Numbered from the stretch's first letter, positions 33,379 to 41,560 are shown. The stretch is DNA of 43,940 nt from 2-01-FULL-44-17 sp036517175 (GCA_036517175.1 DATDXQ010000015.1:1-43940); one strand, 5' to 3'. Translations and numbers: made by a program. Notes: generated by a model not told the origin, from the letters alone.

Positions 33379-34632
33379 CTAAGTCAAATTTTCTTGAACT
33401 ATTTTTTTATCTGACCAAGGTATTTTGGAACCACCAGACAAAGCCATAGAAATTTCCGACCCCTTACCAGTTATAACAACAACATCGCCATCACTTGCCA
33501 ATGACAAAGCTTTCTTGATGGCATCTTCTCTATCAATTATTTTTTGCCAATTAACATTATCCAGCCCAACAAATCCTTTCTCAATTTGCTGTAAAATTTC
33601 TTCCGGATTCTCATCATAGGGATCTTCATTGGTCAAAATAATCTGATCACAATACTGAGCCGCAATTCTACCAAATTCAGACCGCTTCCATTTGTCTCTA
33701 CCACCTCCGGCAGCGCCTAATACACAAATCAAACTTTTGGCATCAGTTTTTAATGTTTGATAAACAAGCTCTAAGGAATCCGGCGTATGTGCGTAGTCAA
33801 CCACAACCCTAAATTCTTTGGGGGAGTCGAATATTTCCATCCTGCCAGGAACTGATTGAATTGAATTCAGAGACTCCACTGCTCGAACCATATCTAGCCC
33901 GTAAGCACAGACGACAGCAAGAGCCGCCAAGGCGTTATATTCATTAAATACTCCGAGTAGCCCTAGATTAAGGTCTGCTGCTGGTGACTTAGGATTTGCA
34001 CTTGAAACAACTCCCCATTTTTTACCATAAGTTATTTTATGTCCTGCAGAATAATTAGAAAACTTTTCAAAATAATGGTCCTCGATATTAAGCACGTGAA
34101 TCCCGTGGGTCTTCAAAAAAAGCTTTTGTTTAGCGGCCAAGTAATTCTCGAAGGAACCGTGGCTTTCAAGATGCTCACGGTGTAAATTCGTATAAACAGC
34201 ACAGTCTATTTTCACTCCAGCCAATCGGTTCTGACTCAAACCTTCCGAAGTTGCCTCTAATACAACATACTCGCAATCAGAACGTCTGGCTCTATGTAAA
34301 AATTTCTGCAGCTTAAATCTACCAGGCAATGTCATCTTCAAAGTATTTGGCCAAGTTAAGTCTTTAATTTTATACCCCAGCGATCCAATAGCAGCCACGC
34401 TCAATCCCTGATCCTCAAGAAGTTTGGTTATCATAAAAACAGTTGTGGATTTACCCTTCGTACCAGTAATTGCAATGACTTTCATATTTCTTGATGGAAA
34501 CCCGTATACGAGTCCGCCCAAAAATGAAAGACCACCATGCCATATTGGCTGTGCAAATCTAAAAAACCTTCGAGGTATCACCATCCGACCAATACTGAGA
34601 ACTGTATTAAGAAGTTTATTTTCTTTAAACAT
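33379..34632 (-). CDS. Mur ligase family protein (MurE-like)
   Basis: 417-residue ATP-dependent amide ligase. Central ATP site ITGTKGKSTTVFMI (about 56-68). The carbamylated-lysine region is YTNLHREHLESHGSFENYLAAKQK. The C-terminal domain has VVVDYAHTPDSLE and TNEDPYDENPEE, the last near the MurE substrate-specificity loop. It lacks most of the usual N-terminal UDP-binding domain (MurE is about 490 residues), so substrate could differ; it may be MurE of a reduced wall pathway. Upstream neighbour is prcA, separated by a terminator. Confidence 0.88.
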   Translation of the reverse strand: MFKENKLLNTVLSIGRMVIPRRFFRFAQPIWHGGLSFLGGLVYGFPSRNMKVIAITGTKGKSTTVFMITKLLEDQGLSVAAIGSLGYKIKDLTWPNTLKMTLPGRFKLQKFLHRARRSDCEYVVLEATSEGLSQNRLAGVKIDCAVYTNLHREHLESHGSFENYLAAKQKLFLKTHGIHVLNIEDHYFEKFSNYSAGHKITYGKKWGVVSSANPKSPAADLNLGLLGVFNEYNALAALAVVCAYGLDMVRAVESLNSIQSVPGRMEIFDSPKEFRVVVDYAHTPDSLELVYQTLKTDAKSLICVLGAAGGGRDKWKRSEFGRIAAQYCDQIILTNEDPYDENPEEILQQIEKGFVGLDNVNWQKIIDREDAIKKALSLASDGDVVVITGKGSEISMALSGGSKIPWSDKKIVQENLT

Positions 34633-34660
34633 TATGCCTCCATGATAGCACTACCCACAA

Positions 34661-34688
34661 AAAACAAAAACCCGCATAAAGATGCGGG
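34661..34688 (-). terminator. Terminator of prcBA
   Basis: On the minus strand CCCGCA (34688-34683), six-base loop, TGCGGG (34676-34671), then TTTTTG and more T. Just after the prcA stop; ends the proteasome-core unit. Confidence 0.85.
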
Positions 34689-34695
34689 CACAAAG

Positions 34696-35412
34696 CTATT
34701 CCAACCATAATTTTACTTCATCATGTCTAAGCCTATGATAAACATTATTCTCGTTTCCACTTATCAAAATCTCTCTGGACAAAGTCACCACCTCTACCCC
34801 ATCCAAGACAGAAGATACGCCAACCTCAGGACATACAACCTTAAAAGATGACCGGAAATCAAGTTGCTTAAAATCAACACCCTCAAAAATTGCCTTTTGC
34901 TTTCTACTAGGATCCTCATTTTTTAATATATCTGGTATTAATAAAACAGACCCACCATCAATGACCTGCCCATAAAAAGAGATTTTAAACATTAGGTCAC
35001 TTTTCGTGTTCCGACCAAGACTGGCAAGTATAAACTCGGCGCTGAAATAATCAGAGCTAAATATATCTTTAAATCTTGCAGCAATAACGTCTGCCATACC
35101 GTCCTTTATTTCCTCAATTATGGTCGGATCCCCAGGAGATCTTATCAAATATGCATTGCTAAGATAGTTAGAAAGTACTGCCTTATAAATTCTACGTCTA
35201 TCGCGATCTTCTCCAACACTTACAAAAGCCACACCGGTACCGACCTGTTTAATTTTTGGAATTCTGGGATGACCGTTAAAAGTCACCAACAATATTCCAT
35301 CTTTACAACTCACAACAGCAGCAGGAGTAACACCCGTCCTAAAACTATTATTGATTAACGCGAAACGCTGAGTAATGCTTTCCTGCAAATTGGGAGAAAT
35401 AAATTGGCTCAT
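34696..35412 (-). CDS. prcA: 20S proteasome alpha subunit
   Basis: Forms the outer, non-catalytic heptamer rings of the bacterial 20S core particle and gates the chamber. The 238-residue protein begins MSQFISPNLQESITQRF, equal to the FISP-E-Q opening of actinobacterial PrcA. AAVVSCKDGILLVTFN and GVAFVSVGEDRDRRRI follow, as in the alpha fold, and SFYGQVIDGGSVLLIPD matches the FxxDGSIADE-type strand. No N-terminal Thr is exposed, so it is alpha and not beta. ATG overlaps the prcB stop as ATGA, so translation is coupled. Sequence identity to actinobacterial PrcA looks low. Confidence 0.92.
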   Translation of the reverse strand: MSQFISPNLQESITQRFALINNSFRTGVTPAAVVSCKDGILLVTFNGHPRIPKIKQVGTGVAFVSVGEDRDRRRIYKAVLSNYLSNAYLIRSPGDPTIIEEIKDGMADVIAARFKDIFSSDYFSAEFILASLGRNTKSDLMFKISFYGQVIDGGSVLLIPDILKNEDPSRKQKAIFEGVDFKQLDFRSSFKVVCPEVGVSSVLDGVEVVTLSREILISGNENNVYHRLRHDEVKLWLE

Positions 35413-36203
35413 GACAATAACCCTCCATTTTCAACCGTAGCAACCAGTTCTCTAATCTCTTCTACGCCTATATCTTCTACCCCGCTTTTGGTTATTGACT
35501 TCATATATATCCTTCTTCCGGTTGCTGAATCTACCCTGTTGGCCTCTATAAGCGCACTAATGATAAGGCCCTTGGCTTCGCCTATGGATAAATCCTGTGG
35601 TTTCTTTCTTAAAACTCTAAGCAATATGTCCAGCGTCAATTTTGCAGTGTTACCCCCGGAACCGCAAGAACCATAATTTAGATTCGGGTCATGATTCCCG
35701 TCAGGCCAAATTGTAAAAACCCTGCCAGAACCAGAAGAATTATCGAAGGTGGCAAAAAGAACTTCCACAATAAGTTTGTGAGCTAAAGCCAAACCTATAT
35801 TATTTCTAATCATCTGAGATATAAAGTTAGCCTTTGTCTCCGTCGGTAAATGAATAGTCTCATGATCATAAGCCTCAATGCTAAACCTAGTTCTAAGCAT
35901 CTTAGCCATTGGTATACCCACAAGCGGAACACCAGCAATAGCCATAATAGAATATCTGTCCAGCAAAAACATTTTTTCAAAATCATCTGTTGCAATACGA
36001 TGTTCTGCGGAGGCACGGCCGTCAGTGGCAATAATTACTCCCTCCCGATTCACAATAGCTACATCCGTTGTTCCATGCATTGCGATTCTGTCAAATATAT
36101 CGCCATCGCCCATGTTTGGAATTTTTGAAAAATCTTTCAGTCCAGCAAAAGCGATATCACCAAACTTACCAAAAATCTCTTCTGGTGTACCAAATATAAA
36201 CAT
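35409..36203 (-). CDS. prcB: 20S proteasome beta subunit (catalytic)
   Basis: Makes the inner catalytic rings. It has a 44-residue propeptide ending HG, followed by the catalytic Thr45 (HG-TTDVAIV). Counted from that Thr, Asp17 (Asp61, in IIATDGRAS) and Lys33 (Lys77, in DDFEKMF) are where active beta subunits have them. GSCGSGG follows later in the core Ser/Gly loop. Total 264 residues with about 220 mature. The propeptide would be removed during assembly. GAGGA lies five bases before the ATG; promoter at 36239-36267. Followed by prcA with ATGA overlap. Confidence 0.95.
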   Translation of the reverse strand: MFIFGTPEEIFGKFGDIAFAGLKDFSKIPNMGDGDIFDRIAMHGTTDVAIVNREGVIIATDGRASAEHRIATDDFEKMFLLDRYSIMAIAGVPLVGIPMAKMLRTRFSIEAYDHETIHLPTETKANFISQMIRNNIGLALAHKLIVEVLFATFDNSSGSGRVFTIWPDGNHDPNLNYGSCGSGGNTAKLTLDILLRVLRKKPQDLSIGEAKGLIISALIEANRVDSATGRRIYMKSITKSGVEDIGVEEIRELVATVENGGLLS

Positions 36204-36238
36204 TTGATCCTCTTGTTTTTAAAGAAACACTTTGCATC

Positions 36239-36267
36239 ATGATATAATCCATTATCAACAAGGTCAA
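36239..36267 (-). promoter_or_regulatory. Promoter of prcB-prcA
   Basis: On the minus strand TTGACC (36267-36262), 17-base spacer, TATCAT (36244-36239). It lies after the pup terminator, so the core-particle genes are transcribed separately from the tagging genes. Confidence 0.65.
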
Positions 36268-36287
36268 GGAAGTGAGCACAATATGAT

Positions 36288-36317
36288 TATAAAAAAGACG
36301 GGGAATACACCCGTCTT
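36288..36317 (-). terminator. Terminator after pup
   Basis: On the minus strand AAGACGGG (36317-36310), 7-base loop, CCCGTCTT (36302-36295), then TTTTTT. It is 17 bases past the pup stop and ends the dop-pafA-pup transcript. Confidence 0.85.
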
Positions 36318-36333
36318 GCCCTTGTGGCACAAA

Positions 36334-36513
36334 TCACTCGCCCCCCACACGACCCTTTTGTCTAGCTTTTTCGGCTTCACTTATTGCCTCTTTAGCATCC
36401 TGGAGAAGATCATCTAACTCTTTGTCTTTCTGGTTTTTTTCTTTTTGTCCCCTATCACCAGACTCTTGTCCATCCTCAGGTTTTTGAATCCTTTTTCTTT
36501 GTTTTTCTTTCAT
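36334..36513 (-). CDS. pup: Prokaryotic ubiquitin-like protein Pup
   Basis: Small disordered tag that PafA joins to lysines of proteins bound for the proteasome. I start at the ATG 36513 because AGAAGG lies five bases before it and the pafA TAA is one base upstream; a longer frame from 36585 lies inside pafA. The 59 residues begin MKEKQRKRIQKPED. They continue with a mostly charged body (KDKELDDLLQDAKEAIS) like the DDLLDEID of Mycobacterium Pup, and end RQKGRVGGE. The terminal GGE (not GGQ) means it is ready for ligation without deamidation by Dop. Conservation is highest in the helical half. Overall very typical in size, composition and position. Confidence 0.93.
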   Translation of the reverse strand: MKEKQRKRIQKPEDGQESGDRGQKEKNQKDKELDDLLQDAKEAISEAEKARQKGRVGGE

Positions 36514-36514
36514 C

Positions 36515-38038
36515 TTAACCTTCTGAAATATCCAAAGACCTCTTTGCATCTTGCCAAACTTGGCACACAGAGTCAAATGGGTCATCCATTTTAATCTCTT
36601 TTCTCAGAAAAATTCCTTCTCCAGTCCTGGAAAGATGGAAGCTATCCCAGGCTGTCATGGAACCCGATATTTTGCATTCGCCGATAAGCTTCATGATCTC
36701 ACCCCTAACCTTGGCCCGGGTATTCTCCGGAGCATTAAATACCGCATGTGCAATCTCCTCATCAGTCACAACTCGTTTCATACGACCAGCCCTGTTTAAT
36801 TTATTGTACAATCCATCACTTCTTAAGTAATGATAAACCAAATCTAAGTTTAAGCATTCGAGTAACACTTCTTCAGAATTAACAGATTTAATATCTATAA
36901 AATTTTCTATGCTCTGCCCCTTGTTTCTCAAATGTGACTCCATAATCCACAGTTTTGTGGCCCAGTCTAGTGAATCCTTGAGTAAATAAATACCCTCGAC
37001 ACCACGATTTAGAGTATCGATTACATGACGCCATAAAGATACTACTTGAGCTTCTTCACTTGTTGAACCATTGACACGTATAAAGTCCTCAGCAACTCCA
37101 CAAAAATAATCGTTAATACCAAGTATGCCAATACTTTGACCAGGCTCAATCAACAAAGAAGTCTTTGTGAAAGTCAGATCACCATTGAATATGCGAATGG
37201 CCTCCAATGGGGATCTCAAAAATTTGGATCTTTCATTATCAATGCTCCATGAATTATCGAAGCATGATTCTAATATTTTGAGCATAATAGCGGTTGTACC
37301 AACCTCCAAAAACAGAGATATTTCTGACATGTGATGATCACCCAGTATAAGGTGTAGCCGAGACAAGCCCTCATGGCTTAATCTTTCATCCTTAGAACAT
37401 AACAAAGAGCGATCTGACGTTGTTGACGCACCGACCAAACATTTTAAGAAGTCCGATCTAGCGCTGATTTGAAAATTAGGAGTTATCCCAGACAAATCCA
37501 GCCACCCAGAACCGCTAAATAAAAGTCTCGCTACAAGAAATGAAGAAAAGAAATGGAAAATGAAGGAATGCCCATCAAACAGTACGGGCCTCATGGTTGA
37601 ATTGAAAGAGTAGTTCTCATGGTGACCCAGGGTGCTATCTCTAAACATCTTACCTGGTTGTCCATAATTATCACGACAATGTTTAACCAGCAAAATCTTA
37701 CCAAGATTCTCACCTTCCAATTTATAAAGCCTATTCAATATGACCTCTCCAGCCTTTTCCCAACGGACCAAATCCTTAGCGGATCTGCACTCCGGTGAGG
37801 CATACTCAGGAGTATAACTTTGTTCTTTGGGGTTATCCTTTCGGAATCCGCCACCATTAAGCATGAAATATACATGGGCCCCAGAATCTTGAAATTTATT
37901 ACAACAAAGTATTTCATCAAGAAAATTTTGATCAAATACCATACCATCTGGGACAATCTCGTGCCAATAAAGTCCACACTCTGTTTCTGTGCCGTAAATT
38001 CTTCTTCCATCTGATACAGAATGATTAGCTAATGCCAT
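36515..38038 (-). CDS. pafA: Pup--protein ligase PafA
   Basis: Glutamine-synthetase-like enzyme that uses ATP to join the Pup C-terminal Glu to substrate lysines. Early metal/ATP residues are in IYGTETECG (Glu18, Glu20). The NGGGFRKD segment aligns with NGARLYLD of PafA, placing the catalytic Asp at 68. TPEYASPEC follows after a small insertion. Later come GHHENYSF and RLHLILGDHHMSE, matching the GCHENY and RLHVIVGDSNMSE motifs. 507 residues versus about 450-480, and no Dop loop, so PafA rather than Dop. GGGAGG lies four bases before the ATG; overlap with dop is 14 bases. More divergent from actinobacterial PafA than its partner is from Dop. Confidence 0.9.
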   Translation of the reverse strand: MALANHSVSDGRRIYGTETECGLYWHEIVPDGMVFDQNFLDEILCCNKFQDSGAHVYFMLNGGGFRKDNPKEQSYTPEYASPECRSAKDLVRWEKAGEVILNRLYKLEGENLGKILLVKHCRDNYGQPGKMFRDSTLGHHENYSFNSTMRPVLFDGHSFIFHFFSSFLVARLLFSGSGWLDLSGITPNFQISARSDFLKCLVGASTTSDRSLLCSKDERLSHEGLSRLHLILGDHHMSEISLFLEVGTTAIMLKILESCFDNSWSIDNERSKFLRSPLEAIRIFNGDLTFTKTSLLIEPGQSIGILGINDYFCGVAEDFIRVNGSTSEEAQVVSLWRHVIDTLNRGVEGIYLLKDSLDWATKLWIMESHLRNKGQSIENFIDIKSVNSEEVLLECLNLDLVYHYLRSDGLYNKLNRAGRMKRVVTDEEIAHAVFNAPENTRAKVRGEIMKLIGECKISGSMTAWDSFHLSRTGEGIFLRKEIKMDDPFDSVCQVWQDAKRSLDISEG

Positions 38039-39641
38039 CGCTACCTCCCAAAAAAGGACTACCTAATCTTATAGCTTTTTCATGTGACTGCACGGAAACC
38101 ATGTACCAATTAACAAAATCAACTTCACCCGCGTATCTTCTGAGCAACTCGCTCCGATCAAATGCTCTTGTGTTATTTGGCGGGTTTAAACACGCATAAC
38201 TTATATCTTCATCCTCCAGCAACCTCAATATTCTGCCCCTTTTAAGCAACCGGTTATAAATCCCCGATTCGTCCAACCTGTGGTAAGCCCCGCAAATTCC
38301 CACCAAACGATCTGCCGGCGACGACCCACTCCTGAGATCTCCCCAGCTCAAACTAGATCTGTCCAGATCTCTTGAGCACAATATATACTTAGTAACCCAG
38401 TCTAACGTTCCAAAAAGAGATTCCAGATCTCCGCTGGCTAACTTATCACAAACTCCACATAGGGTTTCAAGAACACCATTGATCCAAAAATACTCAGGGT
38501 TACCGCTTAATTTTTCTACATACCACTTTGAAGCAGAATCTAAAAAAAACATACTAACGTCTAACGCGCTCATCTGTTTCGTAATCCCTCCAATACTAAC
38601 ATCCTGACAATTCCGGCAAGTTAAATCATTAGCCAGGAAATTTATATTTGAAAGCGGCGAAAGAAAAACAGGAAATTGGTTTTTTAAAAACCATCCGTCT
38701 TCCAACATCATGAGCATTATTAGTGCCGTGCCCGTTTTCAAATATATAGCAACCTCTGACATATTGGCATCACCTATAATCACATGCAATCTGTGTCCAA
38801 ATTCTTCATCAACATATGGAATATCTCTCGAATTTATTATACCTCGACCAAACATCGTGTTATGCGACAACTCTTCTGTAACAAATTCCGCCCTTTGAGA
38901 AATTAGAAATTTTTTATTTCTTTTATGACTAACCTCACTGCCGAACTTGCCTGAACCACAAAAGATAATCCTACTCAACAGATAGCTTGCCCAAATAAAC
39001 TGCTCCTGACAACGGAACCTATAACCACCAGTTCCTATTAGTTTACTGAATAAACTTCCATTAACTAGATAATTCTCATGGGCTCCCCAACTGTTACCAT
39101 TACCGTCGCTTGTATCTTTGGAAACTATAATCTTATGCCCACTTTTTATTTCTGCATCGATGCGTCCTCGCTCTGCCAACCTTTCACCGGCCTTTTCCCA
39201 CCTTACAAGATCGAGAGGCGTCCTACATTCAGGAGTAGAAACTTCAATATGCGCTCCATCCCTATAAATCCTGAAGCCCGATCCAAGATAACCGCCAGTA
39301 AACCCGAAACGCTGCCTCTCATGCATGAATTGTGGTTCGTCACTCCTCTCTCTGTGTTCTTTAACAGCATGCTCATACATTGGAAATTTACTTTTAAGAG
39401 ATGCCAATGTTTCGCCAAACCGTTCATTGCGAGACAACTCATCATTAGTTATAGTTTCAATTAACTTACCCCTACCTTTTGGCAAATCACCCAATATAAA
39501 ATCTCCCGACAAGGCAACCGCAGACCTAACCACCGTTTCAGGCAGTTCCCACTCTTCTAAATATTTCAAATTATATTCTCTCGCCGTAGGACTATCCAAT
39601 CTAAACTCTGTTTCAGTTCCAAGAATTTTTGAGTAGCTCAT
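38025..39641 (-). CDS. dop: Depupylase/deamidase Dop
   Basis: Removes Pup from substrates (and deamidates GGQ-type Pup in some species, not needed here). ILGTETEFRL starts the catalytic domain; a long insert of about 90 residues follows before SGFRIYRDGAHIEVSTPEC. That insert contains the place of the Dop loop and is the reason I call it Dop rather than PafA. The Asp in IYRD aligns with the catalytic Asp of Dop. GAHENYL and RLHVIIGDANMSE are the family ATP/metal motifs, close to the actinobacterial sequence. 538 residues, a little longer than usual. AGGAGG lies five bases before the ATG. Confidence 0.9.
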   Translation of the reverse strand: MSYSKILGTETEFRLDSPTAREYNLKYLEEWELPETVVRSAVALSGDFILGDLPKGRGKLIETITNDELSRNERFGETLASLKSKFPMYEHAVKEHRERSDEPQFMHERQRFGFTGGYLGSGFRIYRDGAHIEVSTPECRTPLDLVRWEKAGERLAERGRIDAEIKSGHKIIVSKDTSDGNGNSWGAHENYLVNGSLFSKLIGTGGYRFRCQEQFIWASYLLSRIIFCGSGKFGSEVSHKRNKKFLISQRAEFVTEELSHNTMFGRGIINSRDIPYVDEEFGHRLHVIIGDANMSEVAIYLKTGTALIMLMMLEDGWFLKNQFPVFLSPLSNINFLANDLTCRNCQDVSIGGITKQMSALDVSMFFLDSASKWYVEKLSGNPEYFWINGVLETLCGVCDKLASGDLESLFGTLDWVTKYILCSRDLDRSSLSWGDLRSGSSPADRLVGICGAYHRLDESGIYNRLLKRGRILRLLEDEDISYACLNPPNNTRAFDRSELLRRYAGEVDFVNWYMVSVQSHEKAIRLGSPFLGGSDGIS

Positions 39642-39673
39642 AGAACCTCCTTTTTTTATAAACTAAAAATAAT

Positions 39674-39709
39674 GAAAAAGCCCCACCCCATAATTTTGAC
39701 GGGCAGGGC
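39674..39709 (-). terminator. Hairpin terminator or attenuator between arc and dop
   Basis: On the minus strand GCCCTGCCC (39709-39701), 11-base loop, GGGGTGGGGC (39689-39680) and TTTTT. One mismatch-free 9-bp stem counting G-U pairs. It lies ten bases past the arc stop. No strong promoter follows it before dop, so read-through is likely needed for dop-pafA-pup, or a weak promoter is missed. Confidence 0.65.
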
Positions 39710-39718
39710 ATTATTGCA

Positions 39719-41560
39719 TTAGGACATGCTATCTCTAAAACCACTTCTTGGGTCCAAAATACCTTGCGTCTTGCCACGATTCAGAGACCTAAAATTTATA
39801 ACCCTCTTGTTATATCCCTCGATCCTAAGCCAATCCTCAAGAGCTTGTCTTTCGGTAGGCAGGTTCACTTCCTGGCTAAATACAACTTCCACTGCGTCAT
39901 AAAAATCTTGAAGACAAACACCTTCAGATTCCCTTTCCTTAGAATCAACCGGGAAAGACGCTTCTCGGTCTCGGGCTATCTTTTTAGCCTCATTTGCGAT
40001 TCCTTTAATCATAGCTCCGGACATTAAATGAGAGAAGGTAAATATCTGAGTTTCTCCACCCTGATAAGTTATTTCCATCAACTGATTTGTAGTATTTGTC
40101 TCATCATAACAATGATCTATAACCATTTTTACCAAATAATCTATCGTCTCCTGCACCGAATGACTATCCGGCAAGGATGAACTTTTAAAGGGCAGGTCCG
40201 TTTCTATATATTTACTCAGGATATCTGCTGCGGCGATTCTGTCAGGACGACTATTGTATATCTTCGTGTCAAACCTACCGGGCCTTATTACAGCTGGATC
40301 TATGAGGTCCGGCCTGTTAGAAAGCCCGACAACCAAAACGTTGCCCAGATCCTCAATTCCATCCATCTCAGCATTGAGCTGAGTAACAACCTGATTACCA
40401 ACTCCTGCGTCAAGCACCATACTGGTTCTACTCGGACAAATAGATTCAAACTCGTCGAATATTATGAACACCAAAGCATCTGCTTCTTTGGCCATTCTTC
40501 GAGCTTCAGAAAATATAGATTTAATGCGGCCAGGAGAATCTCCAACAATTCCGCGCAACACATCCGCAGGACCATTAACAAGAAGGTAATAGCCGTGTAT
40601 TTGACGACCAGTCCTTGAACTCAAAAACTTTGCAGTTTCACTAAGGGCAATCCTAGCAAGAAAAGTCTTGCCGGTACCTGGAGGACCATGCAAAATAATA
40701 CCCTTGGTTTTTTGAACCTTATACTTGGTGGTAATCTCAGGCTCAACTATGCCCATCTCGACCTCTCTTCTCCACTTTGCAACCTGCTCCTTAAGGCCGC
40801 CGATCATGTTCCAACTCAAATCAGGAATTTCCTGAAGCATTAGATCTCTAGCCTCAGCTCTAAAAAGTTTCTCAGTTACCATACGACTACCAACACCCAA
40901 AAGCACTAAATCACCGGGTCTAATATCTTTGGTTTCAAGACCGGGTCCTATAAGGGCAACGGATCCGTTTCCGGATTCGATATCTTTTACCCTAATTCTA
41001 CCTTCGCCAATAAGCTCTACGACTTCAACCACTGAACCCTCACTGTCTCTAAAATTGCAAAATTCAACAATGGCATTTTTTTCGCTTAGGCGTACTGCCG
41101 TCCCAATCGGAGCCCTCAAAGCCTGCTCCAAAAGTTCGTCTGTAATAACTGATGAGAAACGTGCATTACCTGCTCTTAAACGAGCCCAGGAATAATTTTC
41201 CTCCTCTATTTTAAAGACGTCTACACCCTCAAAAAAAGCAAAGCTGTGAGGAGGCTGATTCATCGCTTTTAATTTATTGATGACTTTCTCTAATTTTTCT
41301 ATTAAGTCTTGGTTGGCATTATCCAACTTAAACAATCTAGAACGCATGAATCCCAATATATAATCCAGATGAAGGACAGATAATTCAAGTATTTTTTTCT
41401 TAGGATCTGCTAATCTTGAAGACTCTTCAACTTGCTTTAATAAATCATTTATACCATTGGCAATCATTGCGTTAGTATCACTGCCTAAAAAAAACTCTTC
41501 ACACTCTGTCAGCGTGTCGATTAGGGCAGCAAAAGGCGGAGAATTTGAATTGCCGCTCAT
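39719..41560 (-). CDS. arc: Proteasomal ATPase ARC/Mpa
   Basis: Hexameric AAA+ unfoldase that binds Pup through an N-terminal coiled coil and feeds substrates to the 20S core. 613 residues: coiled coil (about 40-100), OB domains (about 105-240, with APIGTAVRLSE and IRPGDLVLLG), then the ATPase. Walker A is GPPGTGKT (292-299), Walker B FIIFDEFES (365-373), and the arginine-finger segment is AVIRPGRFDTK. The linker to the C-terminal strand reads KRVINFRSLNRGKTQG as in Mpa. Two differences are notable: the pore loop is RGIVG where Mpa has KFVG, and the protein ends RSGFRDSMS, without the terminal GQYL docking motif. Confidence 0.94.
   Translation of the reverse strand: MSGNSNSPPFAALIDTLTECEEFFLGSDTNAMIANGINDLLKQVEESSRLADPKKKILELSVLHLDYILGFMRSRLFKLDNANQDLIEKLEKVINKLKAMNQPPHSFAFFEGVDVFKIEEENYSWARLRAGNARFSSVITDELLEQALRAPIGTAVRLSEKNAIVEFCNFRDSEGSVVEVVELIGEGRIRVKDIESGNGSVALIGPGLETKDIRPGDLVLLGVGSRMVTEKLFRAEARDLMLQEIPDLSWNMIGGLKEQVAKWRREVEMGIVEPEITTKYKVQKTKGIILHGPPGTGKTFLARIALSETAKFLSSRTGRQIHGYYLLVNGPADVLRGIVGDSPGRIKSIFSEARRMAKEADALVFIIFDEFESICPSRTSMVLDAGVGNQVVTQLNAEMDGIEDLGNVLVVGLSNRPDLIDPAVIRPGRFDTKIYNSRPDRIAAADILSKYIETDLPFKSSSLPDSHSVQETIDYLVKMVIDHCYDETNTTNQLMEITYQGGETQIFTFSHLMSGAMIKGIANEAKKIARDREASFPVDSKERESEGVCLQDFYDAVEVVFSQEVNLPTERQALEDWLRIEGYNKRVINFRSLNRGKTQGILDPRSGFRDSMS

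Noticed and set aside
36551..36585. A longer Pup reading frame starting at 36585
   Set aside because: The extra 24 residues lie inside the end of pafA, have no ribosome site of their own and do not resemble Pup. The ATG at 36513 has AGAAGG five bases upstream.
37820..37840. PafA first seemed to lack its catalytic aspartate (GAHVYFM)
   Set aside because: Realigning on FMLNGGGFRKD to FLRNGARLYLD places Asp68 correctly, followed by a small insertion before TPEYASPEC.
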